The translations under genes and the position numbers were made by a program. A stretch of 64,000 bases of DNA from the NCBI GenBank assembly GCA_040954595.2, contig CM082582.2:12896001-12960000 (forward strand), written 5' to 3'. The notes beneath the pieces were generated by a model. The model did not search any database. It was given only the letters and a program-made list of their open reading frames with translations, and was not told the DNA's origin. This DNA comes from Balanoglossus misakiensis (lineage: Eukaryota > Hemichordata). Shown here in pieces: positions 22,101-33,770 of this stretch (its first letter is position 1; every line of letters begins with the position of its first letter).

Positions 22101-25100
22101 CAACTTCTTGAGCACAGCATGGGAACAGCCAAGCCAACAGACGGTACAACAGACTGCTCCATCGTCTCAACTCGCTCTGCCAGCGCCAGTGACTACCACT
22201 CCATTGAACCTCTTCTCCAACATCCCTGAGCAGAAACAGCCACCATCGGCATCAGGAACGACATCTGGAATTCCAGCGTCTTCCCATGTCAAACCACCAA
22301 GTTTCATCAGTCATGGAATAGCATCACAGACTGATGGAGCATCGAGTGATAAGGTTGCTGTGGCAATTGCCTCCCATTCTTCCTTCGAAGGCAGCCAAGC
22401 AACAGAGGTAAGTGCTGGAGACTGTGACTCAGCCTTTCTGTCTTGTTGAGATCAGATCAATAAATTGCCAACAAGGAGTATTTGTTTCTTGAACCAGAAC
22501 TAGCCATCCACCTGCAAAATTTAGAGTAGTCCAGAAACCGTCCAGCACAACAGGTTATTGTGAGCAGAAATGGCCAAATGAGCAGAGTCCCTTCTTCTGT
22601 GGCATCCTGCAGAAAACAATGAAAATGTCGAACCAGGTATGCAGTGAATGCAATGTTTACAGAGGCAGTGACCAGCCACGTGGGTGTCCTTTCATGTGCC
22701 TATACTCTTGACTGAATGGATGATTTGTGTGATCAGCATGCGACCATGGCAATAACCGATAAATCAATCTACTTCAAAGTGATTAGCATTCTAAGTACAG
22801 GCACCTTGTTCCACATCTTTTCTGTGGGTGTATAGACGTTCACTGACTTGGTTTTTTCTTCTAATTTTCTAACTTGATTGTATTTCAGAAAAGTGCTACT
22901 CAGCCCGAAGAGGAACGACCGTCAATGGATTTGTTCAAGGCAATTTTTGAGGATTCTGAGAGTGAAAATAGTTCCTCAGAGCCATCGGATGATGAAGAAA
23001 GGATTGGGTCACCAGATGTAATTGATAATTCAAGCATCGCTGATGGTAAGGATATAGAGTCACACACATGCATGCATTATCACATGCACACACGCATGTG
23101 CACACACACATGCACATCAATATATCTTGCATTCTAATAAAATCAAACTGATGTCCGTAGAGATCATGTATGCAGTATATATGCAAGTATGTAGCCAATA
23201 CTACAGAACAATACCCATTTGCACTATTGACTGGAAACTGAATAACTCTTCCTTTATTTCTTGTCAGATATGCAAGCAAAGGACGACGTCTCTCATCTTA
23301 GAAGTCAAAATGGAAATATAACAGACTCCTCCAACCTATCTACAAGAACAGGAATTTCTCATCAGTTATCGTCCATATTTGGAAGTGAAATGCTGACGTC
23401 AGAGAGAGCCTCCAAAAACCAAGAAACAGATTCAAACGATAGCTCAAGAAAAATAGCAAAATCCACTGAAAAAGAAATGGAACACAGCCAGCCAAAGACT
23501 GACAAAGTCAATGTCTATGGACCTGCATTACCACCCACAATGCAACAGGGGCCATCATTTCCCACAATGCAACATGGGACATCGTTCTCCACTGAAAGAA
23601 AAGTTGCAGGAGACAGGACATTGTATGAAGGAAAAACACACAGCGATAGAAAACGAAAGCATCAAGAAGATGATTTACAACACAGAAAACAAAAACACAA
23701 ACACAAAGGAAAGGAGAAAGATAAACACAGTAAACACAAAGATAAAAAGGTAAACATGTACTTGTTTACTTCTGTCTGTCCAGATTTTGTTTTATACTAT
23801 TAAACACAGGAGAATCCAAAATTCCACAAGTAAAAGAAATGACATAGACTTAATGTTTTATTGATCGAGTTAACTATCTAGATGTAAAGTATAATTTGGA
23901 AAGTAATTTTAGAAGATTTGTTCTATTTTTCCTCAATTTCAGAAGAAATCCAAGAAAAGCAAACATAAACACAAACACAGTCATAAACACAAACATAAAT
24001 CAAGACATAAGAATGCGGAAAGTGATGAAGATGCTGATGTTTGCAGTGATAGTGATTCTGAGGAAGAGAAACTTGATAATGCTCATCTTCTCCAAAGGTA
24101 GGTTTTCAGTTTCAACCTATTGGCTGCAATGTCTATAAATTTCTATGTACATATAGTTTTGGTCCCCGTTTTGATTGATTCTATAGAAATGTGAAAATCT
24201 ATAGAACGCACGGTGCAAAGTCTCCTCATAGCTACAGTAGCAGAAAGTGATGAATAGGTTGTCATTTACAAACTGATATGGTGGCATTCTTCAAATCCTG
24301 TGAGAGTTCCAAGGAATGTAAGTGGAATTTTGTATAAGGGCGAGTGCATGAGCTCAGGGTCAGTTGCATACAATCAAATGTCTTGGAAGTGGATTGGTAC
24401 GTATAAAGGTACCTTTTCATAACCCTTTCACCACCATGGTTCAGTCCAAACCCATTGTTTTCTCTGGTAGAGTTGGACCTGTAAAGAGGGAACTAAGGGG
24501 GAATGGGTTAAGAGTGTTCAAGGTCAAACTATTACAGATCAAGTTGTTGCAAAACATGCAAACACTGTCATCTCCAAATTTTCCCAACTAGAGGACAATT
24601 CAAGACCAAGAGAATTTATTCACAGTTGAAAAAGAAATATTATCTATGCACTCTTTGCAAATAGATTCATCAAATCAGTTTAGCTATTGCTTGACCTTCA
24701 AAGTCTGTCATTTATTTCAGGTGAGGTCACAGCCCTTTTATGCCCGTAAACTGTCATCTGTCTGTAAGAGATGCTTTGTCCGTTCAAGGTCGCATATAAG
24801 ACGTGTACATCTCAATCATCCAAGAGATAAGTCATGTACGCTCTCCCCCTAATTCTTAGTCTATGGGTTAAACCATGCCATGGAAAATGTAGTCTGGAAT
24901 CCCGACTAGTGTGTTCTTTAGAGAGAGTCTCTCTAAAAAAAAAACACCAATCTGGTTTCCAGACTATAGAAAATAGTGAGATGAAACCATCTCTATGATA
25001 TGGTGAAAGGATTCAACTTCTGTTCCTAATTTGGTGATATCCTATATGCACTTCAAAACAGTGAGAAGTAAAGTGTCTTGGCTCAGGGGCTCAATATCAC

Positions 25101-26705
25101 AGTCATGTCCAAGTCTTGATCTCACCATCATTTGATAGTGAATCAACAGCCATGCCCAGGTCTCAACACCCCCCCCCCCCCTCTTAGCAGTGTCCCTGCC
25201 ATTGGACCCTGCCATTGGACCGCAAAGCCTCCATAACATCAATATCATATCATATCACTTTTATACTTATACAAAGAGAAACGTTTGAACTTGTTGTAAA
25301 CATGTACTTGTCAACACATATTATTGTATGAGCATTGCAAAGACTATTATTGTGGTCACAGCATTGATAGCAGGGTTTGGACTCCTAGATTGTTCTTGAA
25401 GCTGTTGGTAGGTAATGAAAGTACCGCATCTAGTCTTACCATACAATGTACCTCGCAACAACTATTGAGGAAAAGAATAAATTCTTGCCAGCGAAGTGAC
25501 CTTTCATTCAGCTTGACATCATTCTTTCAATACATTCTGGCTGCAAAGATGACCTCAGGTTTTTAGACAACCCACGGCATGGTCACAGGTGTATTCAAGT
25601 CTATTATCCCTAAAGGCTATTGAGTTTGTCCTTGTGGGGAAGCTGTAGATGTGGTTAAGTGGCCATATGGTAACATGACACTATAAGTTCATATGAACCT
25701 TCTATTTTCACAGCAGTCTTTTTACATCAGCATTTTAGTTACCATGGTCACTCAGAGTCCGGGTGACCAATGGATTGGGCTCCATCTCTCTGGAGCATAT
25801 TAATGAGATGGGTGTGGACCAATTTCAGTCAAACTCGTTACAAGGATAATGTACTGTGACATATACGGTACATGCAAGTTGAATTGTTTTGCAATATGAT
25901 CTAATGTGGCCACCAGACAGCCATAATGTTATGATCTGTTTCAAGTCCGGAATCATATTACAAATGTTTACAGATTGGCCTGAATTTATTTCATTCAGAC
26001 ATACGAACATATGGTGTATGGGGTACTTTTTAGTTTTACATTGGCCACTTCTGTCAGTCGGAGTCCAGTTGTAATTTTCTACCCACCTACCCACACAGAT
26101 ACTTCATATATTGGCTTTTGCCTCATGATTATGTTACGCATGTTTTCCAGCCTAGCATTACATTTAACACTGTCACACCCATTTGTGAGTTAGGTCTCTA
26201 TGGTTGGCCTCGTTTCAACACTAGGCCAATCAGTCATTAACGTCTTCTCTTTTCAACACCTCAAAATTACGGCCAGACTTCAAGCAGAGGGGAGCTTTGT
26301 GTTGCCATACCAAGTATTAATGTTCCGCAAAGGGGAATTCATAAAAAGTCTGTGTTCTTCATAGTGCAGCTTGATTTATTGTTTCTCGTATGTTCTCACC
26401 TTCACTGAACTTTTGTTTTGAGTTTAACTGAAGCCATCCTATTCTAGATATTTTAATACCAATACCAGGCATTATTGAAATTCTCCTCTGTCTGCTATGG
26501 ACACCAGAGACGATATCACTTTTCAATTTACTGGCAAATAACCCTAGACTACTCTTGACTAAATTCTAAGAGACTTTTACAAGCTTTGCACACAGGCATG
26601 TATAAGTTTACAAGTGTTGATATATTGTCATTTTTCCCCATTTCTCCTTACAGGTTGAAAAGTTTACCGTCGCACAGAAGACCGACAGCTGCTGACTTCA
26701 TGTAA
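8939..26705 (+). CDS. GPATCH1: GPATCH1 orthologue, G-patch domain protein of the spliceosome (complete)
   Basis: GPATCH1 is a nuclear protein of catalytic spliceosomes; its G-patch is known to contact a DEAH-box helicase (DHX35). Eighteen exons: 8939-8999, 9571-9702, 9812-9897, 9991-10130, 10317-10411, 10522-10772, 11188-11323, 11430-11512, 11829-11982, 12159-12185, 12302-12559, 12685-12860, 13000-13127, 22050-22407, 22889-23045, 23268-23749, 23943-24097, 26654-26705. They sum to 2931 nt, 976 residues plus a TAA stop; human is 931 from memory. Diagnostic segments in order are [143 protein letters not shown], a His/Lys-rich tail, and LKSLP near the C terminus. The start is the only ATG giving the conserved acidic first residues ([20 protein letters not shown]). 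Confidence 0.96.
10317..10411 (+). CDS. GPATCH1: GPATCH1 exon 5: G-patch motif
   Basis: A single short exon holds the G-patch: [20 protein letters not shown] followed by SKKGK. The aromatic and glycine positions of the motif (GW, then GVGP) are intact. G-patch motifs bind RNA helicases of the DEAH family and stimulate them. In this family the motif sits near residue 150, as here. Confidence 0.93.
10522..13127 (+). CDS. GPATCH1: GPATCH1 exons 6-13: central region
   Basis: Exons 10522-10772, 11188-11323, 11430-11512, 11829-11982, 12159-12185, 12302-12559, 12685-12860 and 13000-13127. Conserved segments include [73 protein letters not shown], the EWERxxExxEFARA helix and [20 protein letters not shown]. 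Exon 10 is a 27-bp microexon (12159-12185, VKGAKKIIT) that is phase-neutral. Intron 6 holds a MITE-like element (10972-11157) and intron 8 a long polypurine tract (11531-11800). Confidence 0.93.
10972..11157. mobile_element. 186-bp MITE-like element with 23-bp terminal inverted repeats
   Basis: Left end 10972-10994 (TACCGTTAAAGTCATT...) and right end 11135-11157 are perfect inverse copies. Inside, the 20-mer starting GGGGTGCGACTTATAATACC occurs twice (11031-11050 and 11108-11127). If the outer TA is counted as target duplication, the ends are CCGTTAAAG and the element resembles Tc1/mariner-type MITEs. It lies in GPATCH1 intron 6. Confidence 0.8.
11531..11800 (+). repeat. Polypurine (GA-rich) tract of about 270 bp
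   Basis: Almost entirely A and G on the plus strand, mixing GAGA, GGGA and GACAGA motifs, with scattered C or T. It lies in GPATCH1 intron 8 and ends about 28 bp before exon 9; its minus-strand open frames are artefacts of composition. Confidence 0.9.
13128..22049 (+). other. GPATCH1 intron 13 (8.9 kb)
   Basis: This single intron is half of the gene span. It begins GTAAGT and ends at CCCTGCAG. I read it on both strands and found no exon set, RNA gene or complete transposon. It contains one inverted-repeat element near its 5' end (13161-13258). Around 17214-17815 there is a diverged internally repetitive stretch in which phrases like TTTTGAGAAC and AACCCC recur beside C-rich runs. The short open frames on either strand show no family resemblance. 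Confidence 0.85.
13161..13258. mobile_element. 98-bp MITE-like element with 28-bp imperfect inverted ends
   Basis: The left end reads TACTCTTAGAGTAGACTGG and the right end, inverted, TACCCTAAAAGTAGACTGG, continuing with GAAAA on both. Ends start with TA. It lies just inside GPATCH1 intron 13. Confidence 0.7.
22050..26705 (+). CDS. GPATCH1: GPATCH1 exons 14-18: C-terminal half with His/Lys-rich tail
   Basis: Exon 14 begins with [17 protein letters not shown], matching the vertebrate block after PDPYP, so the 8.9 kb intron 13 is real. Exon 15 carries [20 protein letters not shown]. Exons 16-17 encode a strongly basic low-complexity stretch with alternating Lys and His (for example [17 protein letters not shown]) and an adjoining acidic patch ([11 protein letters not shown]). 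The last exon ends [16 protein letters not shown] then TAA at 26703-26705, close to the vertebrate ending (RRLKSLPLRRQ). The tail is probably disordered and RNA- or protein-binding. Confidence 0.93.
23061..23116 (+). repeat. CA/ATGC simple repeat
   Basis: Alternating CACACA and CATGCA words in GPATCH1 intron 15, 16 bp after the donor. Confidence 0.8.
24421..24511 (+). mobile_element. Short dispersed element, copy A
   Basis: Begins AACCCTTTCACCACCATGGT and ends GAATGGGTTA, so the ends are roughly inverted (AACCC/GGGTT). The core contains GTCCAAACCCATTGTTTTCT. Four further copies lie at 38661, 43272, 58714 and 60349. Confidence 0.7.
24890..24966. mobile_element. 77-bp foldback element
   Basis: Both ends read TAGTCTGGAA inward and the arms converge on TTTAGAGAGA around a three-base centre, with several mismatches in between. 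It lies in GPATCH1 intron 17. Confidence 0.65.
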
Positions 26706-26977
26706 TGTGCTCAGAAAGGTTCAGACAGCACCACACAAAGATCTAATGTCCGGAAATAACCCTTGGACGTTCTACCATTCCAGGTCTATTATTGATCCTT
26801 TGAATCTGTAACTGGATAGCACTGGTACATCAACAACATGAGTGGCACACCTTGCAAGTTGCCACCAGTTTTAAGTGCAGTGACCTTTTGATGTATTTCA
26901 ACAGAGTGAAATAGTTTGTAACAGCCTAGAGACAATCAACTCCAGACTTCAGTCTGCACTCCTGTCTGAAGAAAAGA

Positions 26978-26983
26978 AATAAA
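26978..26983 (+). terminator. Polyadenylation signal AATAAA for GPATCH1
   Basis: AATAAA lies 273 bp after the stop codon. A second copy lies at 27128-27133, so alternative 3' ends are possible. Confidence 0.5.
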
Positions 26984-27943
26984 ACTTTCAAATGGCGGTC
27001 TGTACAAACAGCTACAAAAGATGGTGTATTATGTAAAGTTGACCGCTTTCCGACCTTTAAAGAATTCTTGTCACTGGCATGAGAAAGATCACAATAGTAA
27101 AAGCAGCCAGGTTACATTTATTACATCAATAAACAGCATTTGTCAGGTTAAATCTTTATCAACCAGACAGTGAAAGGTGGTTACTGTTGTGTCTTAAAAG
27201 CTTATATATTTTTCAAGATATAATGTATATCTGTGATGCTATCAATGGATTGAAAGTACATTTGGCTAATGATAAGTCTTTGAAACAAACTATGTACATT
27301 TGTGCATGATTCATTAGTCATGTGTTTTTATCAAATTGAAAGTCCATGGTACATGAGATTCCAACCTCCCTTTTCACTATTTTTATTTCTCAACTGTCTT
27401 TCAGTGAGGTCAGGGGTCAAAAGGTACTTCAGCAGTCAGTAATGACACCAGTGCACACAAAGGGAAGTAAAACACTGGTCCACATGGTTGAAATACTGAA
27501 ATAGACATAGTGTAGTGGTTTAGGAGTTCAAGGGATCAAGTTCAAGTCTTGGTGTGTGACTTTACAGAAAGAAACTTACTTGGCAGCAAAACTGAGGGGT
27601 GTCAAAGATAGAAATAAAACACTAGGAAAGCACAACGAAGAACACTTAATGGTGAACAGATTTCCTGTATTTTCATATCTGATTGTGAATTAGTGCAGAA
27701 ACCACTTGTCTGATTTTGCCAAGCAGTGCTATGTCAAGAGTTTACTGCAGAACACCCGAAGGAGTTTTGTTTTTTCATCCGGTGCCAACTTCCATGTATA
27801 GGCTAAGTTTGACCTTTTCACCTCCTTACCTCACAGAAAGACAATAGAGGAATGTTTCAAAAGGCTTGACAGATGAATTCTTTGTAACAGAGCCAGACTG
27901 AAGATTTAAAGTTCCTTTAAAGTATGTGATTGATAACCTGAGT

Positions 27944-28612
27944 CCATCTACTAGGCAAACCAGAACGAACAAAAAATCGCCAGAAAATCGAGATTGACTG
28001 AAAGGTCCAGAACAATCAAGATGGCGTCGGGCCATCCATGTTTTTAACTCTATGGTATTTTTGCATCTACTGAGATCAGTATATAGACACATTTCAAAAC
28101 CGCCACCTCTTTTATAACACAAGGCAGTCATTTGGGGGGACTGTGGTATAAATGGCACCCTGTAGGGCTTCTTATGGGTTGAAAATCAAGTGCTACTTAC
28201 TGCCAAAGTGGTACTAAAATGTGTATGTAATATGCTTTGAAAGTTTTAAGTTTTGGAAGAATTAGAGTTTATTGCCGAATCGTATGACATCTTGATATCC
28301 GAATAATAAAAATGAAAACCCCGAGTGAACGCAAAAAACACACGAAAAAAGGGTCAAAAAGTTAGTGTCTCCAAACACAATGAATGCGCTCGTGTCGCCA
28401 TTTTGGAAATCTTTGGATCGACCAGTGGATCATTTTTTGTGCTTTTATTGCAAAAAAAAGAATACTTATACATCGCAATTCATGAAAAGTCCGTCAAAGT
28501 CCTTTCAGTTGTATTTCAAATCACGCATTGTAAAAAAAGTCCTCAGTAAATGCCATCTACTAGGCAAACCAGAACGAATAAAAAATCGCTAGAAAAACCG
28601 AGATTGATTGAA
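27944..28612 (+). repeat. Direct repeat pair, about 60 bp, 550 bp apart
   Basis: Both copies start CCATCTACTAGGCAAACCAG and continue through GAACGAA, an A run and AATCG to GATTGA. The first is 27944-28002, the second 28553-28612, with only a few differences. They could be the ends of a partly decayed insertion or a local duplication. Confidence 0.7.
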
Positions 28613-29477
28613 TAATATGACATTTGAATAACTGATGAACTCAAATGTTCAACAATGCACGTAACGACACGTCTGCTCAGCTCCAGTTGAATGGATTATG
28701 TTATAGTTAAAACCTAAACCAAACTCTGAAAGCCCATAACTTTTTATGGTTTAGAGTCTCTTTGTCACATCCCCTGATGTACACAATACATTGTTTCATT
28801 CCTATTGAATTATTCCCAAAGCTTAGTTACCATTCTGCCCCTCCCAGTATGCTGAAGGTACAGAAGGGCGGTGTCTTCACTGTGTGTGTATGTGTGTGCA
28901 CGTGCACGTGCATGCACCCACTCCTGCATCAGTCCACCCATATGTCTGTCTGTCTCTCTCTCTCTCTGTACATGCATCAGTTTTCCCTAAATGAAGAGAT
29001 GTTTAAATCAACTGTGAATTTTGAACACGTATGACAAATGTTGTCCTCGGAAAGGGAGGCGATTTTAATATGCATCTAACATACTACATCTAACACGGAT
29101 TACTTGGACGAACAAGTGCCGGGTTCGTCTCTAACAGTCAAAACATTCATCATCCTAAAATAGAGAGAATTATCTGGGCGTGGCGGAATCCCAAAAGTCT
29201 GAACAAAGGCCTCCGAAAGAATCTTGTACTATAAAATTTAACTACAGATTAACAAACAAGGAAACAACGTCGACCAATTCATTTTAATCATTCTCAAAGA
29301 GAGGGAAGTGCATTATTGATAATGGCCATGGTTTGTAATAGCCAATAATAATTCCCGGTGCGGGAGAGTCAGGTCTCGAACAAATACACAACCCTTCTAT
29401 TTTACCGGGCAACTCTATATGAAATGGAATGCACACACCTTTCAACGGAAATGATCGGGTTTACTTTTTTCAACCTT

Positions 29478-29515
29478 GAACGAACGAATGAACGAACGAA
29501 TGAATGAATGAATGA
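29478..29515 (+). repeat. GAAC/GAAT tetranucleotide run
   Basis: GAACGAACGAATGAACGAAC followed by GAAT units, intergenic. Confidence 0.9.
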
Positions 29516-30804
29516 GTAAGAATTAGGCCGACTTAACGCTAATGCAGGTTTCTGTGGACATATGACCATTTGCTGGTCCATAATACTTTTGACCTGATGA
29601 AACGTTATCCGACTAAGTACTCAGGTTGTTGACATATCGTCTGAACCAGTTCATGATACTGTTCCGTTTCTTTTTAAGTCTATATCTTTGTCGTTGCAAT
29701 AAAGTTATTCAAAATATTGGCTTCGCGTTATATCATTTGATGCTTTGAAACGGCATATCGTGACATGTGTACCCAGTGTCTTCGGAAAGCGGAAAAAGAT
29801 AGACCGCAATATACTATAGAAAAGAAGAGTGACTATTATAATAGATGACGTTTTGTCTTTCTTTTCACATGTTATAACCTGGTCATTACAGTGATGTATG
29901 ATTGCACTTGTATTCGCTATGGTTGGCTTTTACTGTAGGTTCAGTTTTGGACACGCAAGGTAATTCCTCGCCGATTTCTATGATGTGGCCGAAAGCTCAA
30001 TACGGATCGTGCATTTTGATTCAAACATGTGCACCCTGTAGAAATGTGATGCCATCACGAATTTTGTCAGTCAAAGGTCTTTCTCCTCAGTCCGTGGATA
30101 GCAAGGTTAAGGTCAAATAAAGGAGTTACATGCTTGCCACACACCTTTTCATCATCACCAGATCTGCTTCTACCACATGACTTAGGATTGTATAGGTTTA
30201 ATGAACCTTTTTTGCGTGGCAGCGGATTTGCTTTTCCATGATAGTAGTAATCCCTTGAAGGTGGGCTGCACATTGAGACTTTTCGGGTCAATGGATCGCT
30301 ACTAGTGTGTCCTGAATAAAAATTGATGGAAGAATCACATTGGGAAAGTTCACTGACAATCCAATATTGGAAAGTTCTCTTTCCACTTTGAAATTGGCCT
30401 AACAATCCATCCGCTCGCTTCCCAAACGTAAATTGACCTGAGAGTTGCGTTTGTTTAATATTTAAGTACAGTTTTACCTACTTGAAGGAAAGATTCTCCG
30501 ACCTGAAAGTGATTCGGTGATTGTTTTCTTTCGACTTCAAGTAGAGACGTTTTGTAATAGCTCTACCTTTGTTGTTTAAGGGATTCCGTGGCCAATAAGA
30601 AGTGACGTCTAGTCACCTTTTTGTTCGTCCCACACAGTGATGTTTGCATTTATTACCGTAACAATAGGATTTTTTTACGCGCCCGGACCAAGCTTAGCCC
30701 AAACACGGTGTACATGTTACTCCGGAGTACAACACGGCAAGAAAAAGAAATCTGGTGCAGTTGATGAGACTAGATCTTGGAATTCATAGGAATTCACACC
30801 AGAC

Positions 30805-30865
30805 ATGTGGTTGTCTGCTTGTGTGTTAGTAGCTGCCACGCTTGTGGCGTGGACCGATGCACAAG
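30805..30865 (+). CDS. Signal-peptide exon
   Basis: Encodes [20 protein letters not shown]: a hydrophobic core followed by a plausible signal-peptidase site after TDA. It ends in phase 1 (donor GTAAGT), the same phase as all downstream exons. The next intron (30866-32534, 1.7 kb) holds nothing recognisable. Confidence 0.85.
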
Positions 30866-33506
30866 GTAAGTATGTCGTCTTAAGTATTTATATTGCAGGT
30901 TAGCGACCAGTCGAGAGTGAAAGTTATGCCACTGTTTAACACAGCCGCGCCCACAAGATATTATCCTGCCGTGACCATAGAAAGAAACGCTGGTTCTCAA
31001 AATCCCGACAGAAAATAAATGAGCGATTTTCTTCACCAGTGAAGTCAGATATATATTGAACTAGCAGCAAACTTTCATATTATTGCTGGGAGGCCCCGTG
31101 ACAATGTGAAGGCCAGTTTGAAAAACGTAAACCATGTGGCCACACCTGAAAACCTGCTGTGAGACTGTTAATAGAAGGCTACAGTCGGGACAGACGCTAA
31201 GCATGCGGCTGGAACAAGGCATCTTGATATCACTGGATCGGTGTAAAATCAAATGAACAGTTGCTGTGGCTGATCTCTGCAGACAATTAATCTCATGTTT
31301 GACTAAGGTATTGCAGTGGTATAGAAGTAAACCAAAAGATTAAGCTCACAATTGTTTAGAAACGGAAGCCTAAACGATCGTCGATGTCAACTTTGTCTGA
31401 AGGCCTAAGGCATGTTTGGATGGGTCCAGACACGGACGCAAAAGACAATGGCCAAAACAAAGCCTTGTTATCATAATTATTTTGTGTGACAAAACAAAAC
31501 AATGTGACATCAAAACACACAGAGTGTAAGTATTCTTGCGTAAGAATTAAGTAACTAAACAGTTTTAGATTGTTAGAGTGAACACTTATGCTGCATATCC
31601 TCAAATAATTGATAACTTATAGTGAAATTTGCAACATACGTTAATTTCAGCCATAAAAAATCCGACCGTAATAATTTTATGAGATTTAACGAAGGGAATA
31701 ACTTCATGCGGTATTGGGCGAGTTTGACGCTACGTAATGGTCCTTGGGTAGCTCACAACATCCGTTTGGTAATGTAGTTCTCAATGTCACGCCCTGTTAT
31801 TACACAAACGGTACAGGGCATCTCTGTGTACGGGTTAATTCTATCAACTCTGTAGTGGACATAGGCTTACACGCTGCTGGGTGTAAAATAGCAATTTGAA
31901 AAATATCAAAAAGAGTATTCATGTTGGTCTTATCAAAAACAAAAGAAAAACGTCTTTTCACCATCAGCTTTTCCCCCCTTTGACCTAGGTAGTCACAGGT
32001 CATTATATTGTCCATCTTGGCAAAACGCTTTGCTTACCCAGAAGTGCGCGTAATATTAAATCGCCTACCAATTGACAAGAATCGTACGTATTAACGCTTA
32101 GGTACCTAACAACTCCTTCTAAAGGGGGCTGATCGAATGCCCTGGGCAAAACTCTAGGGGCAAACAATACATCCCTTGTCTTTAGCACATAACTAACTGT
32201 TCGTTAGAAACAAAAGTGAAAAAATCAGATATACTGCACTGTGTATCTCCCCTTCTAATCCGTGGCGATTAGAATTAGAGCACATATAGCATCAGTGTTC
32301 TATCCAGAGCAATTAAAGCATAGATATTTAATTAGCATAACACTTGTTTATATTGTAATGCAAATTAGCCGGTACTCTATCAGAAATTCCCGAGGAGAAC
32401 ACTGAACATTAATATCTCTTATATTTTATTTTTAAACCTCCCTGCTTTTCAATTATCAATATACCGCTGGACATGGGACAATACAATCGTGGATAGGTCT
32501 GTATCTTAATACATCTTAAATCTTTAAATTTCAGCTTGTGATCCGAACCCGTGCCCCAACCAGCTACCATGCGTAGAACGACCCAATCCATACCAACAGG
32601 ATCATCCCCAATATATCTGCGAGTGCTCCGGTATCTGGACCATGGGACCAACATGTGAATTTCAAGGTAATGTATAAACTTTTTTTCTGTGATATCTAAA
32701 CATTTTTATTTCAAATATTATCATGTCACTAAGGTTTTTGATTCTGAAAATTATTTCTGACTTTAATAACCCTTTATTTTCGTTATTTCTAGCATTCGCA
32801 ATTCATCGGTCAATACAGACCTGTTATGGAAGCAACTGTGAAACTAATTATTTCGAGTCACCAAACTATCCAACCCCGTATAATTCACGTGATGCCGTTT
32901 TGTACCTGGCGTATATTCCTGGGGCTCAATCAATTACAATTTCCTTTGCTACACCGTTCATGGTTGAATTGTTTAAGGACGAGTTGTTCATAGGTCCTGG
33001 GTTAGAATACCTCGAAAGTCATCTTCTCAATGTCACAATTCCCGGGGTGAAATACTTCTACGACGGATACGATGTGCCGCCGCCACTCACTATCCAAGGA
33101 GACACCTTCTGGGCGCTTTTTTCCACTGACAGAAACATCCAGTTTGCAGGATTTCGCATATCATGGAGTGCGGGTAAGTTTTTGCTAGTGTTATTTCGTT
33201 CACGTTTTGTAATTGGCTCTTTCAAATGCAGGGCAGCAGAGACTAGTAGGTCAATTTCATGCCGACCTCTGGCCTTACTCTAGTCTACAAACTTTTATAG
33301 GCCTTCGTGTTTTATCGTTTTTGCTCACTCGAGCTCAGTGACGCGAAGGCTAGGTTCTATACTATAAAACTTTGACTTGTGGGCATGGATTAGCATGAGC
33401 ATGGATATTTGTAATTGACAGAAACCATCACCCACCATATATTTGCTATCAATAAGGTATCGACTCTACCAGTTTTCAGTTCTGAATTTTTTAAAAGTCA
33501 GCTAAC

Positions 33507-33592
<86 letters not shown>

Positions 33593-33593
33593 T

Positions 33594-33682
<89 letters not shown>

Positions 33683-33683
33683 T

Positions 33684-33770
<87 letters not shown>

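Larger units (their letters stand above)
24098..26653 (+). other. GPATCH1 intron 17 (2.6 kb)
   Basis: Non-coding. It holds two MITE-like elements (24421-24511 and 24890-24966) and an uninterrupted C run near 25168-25181. Nothing else is recognisable. Confidence 0.8.
26706..30804. other. Intergenic region between GPATCH1 and the giant EGF gene
   Basis: It contains the GPATCH1 3' UTR, a pair of near-identical direct repeats (27944-28002 and 28553-28612), a TG/TC-rich simple repeat near 28880-28968, and a GAAC/GAAT tetranucleotide run (29478-29515). A minus-strand open frame of 112 codons at 30067-30405 has no recognisable family. The last few hundred bases must hold the promoter of the downstream gene; no clear TATA box was identified. 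Confidence 0.6.

Noticed and set aside
21648-22115. 155-codon minus-strand open frame
   Set aside because: Antisense to the start of GPATCH1 exon 14, no recognisable family, and no splice or promoter context.
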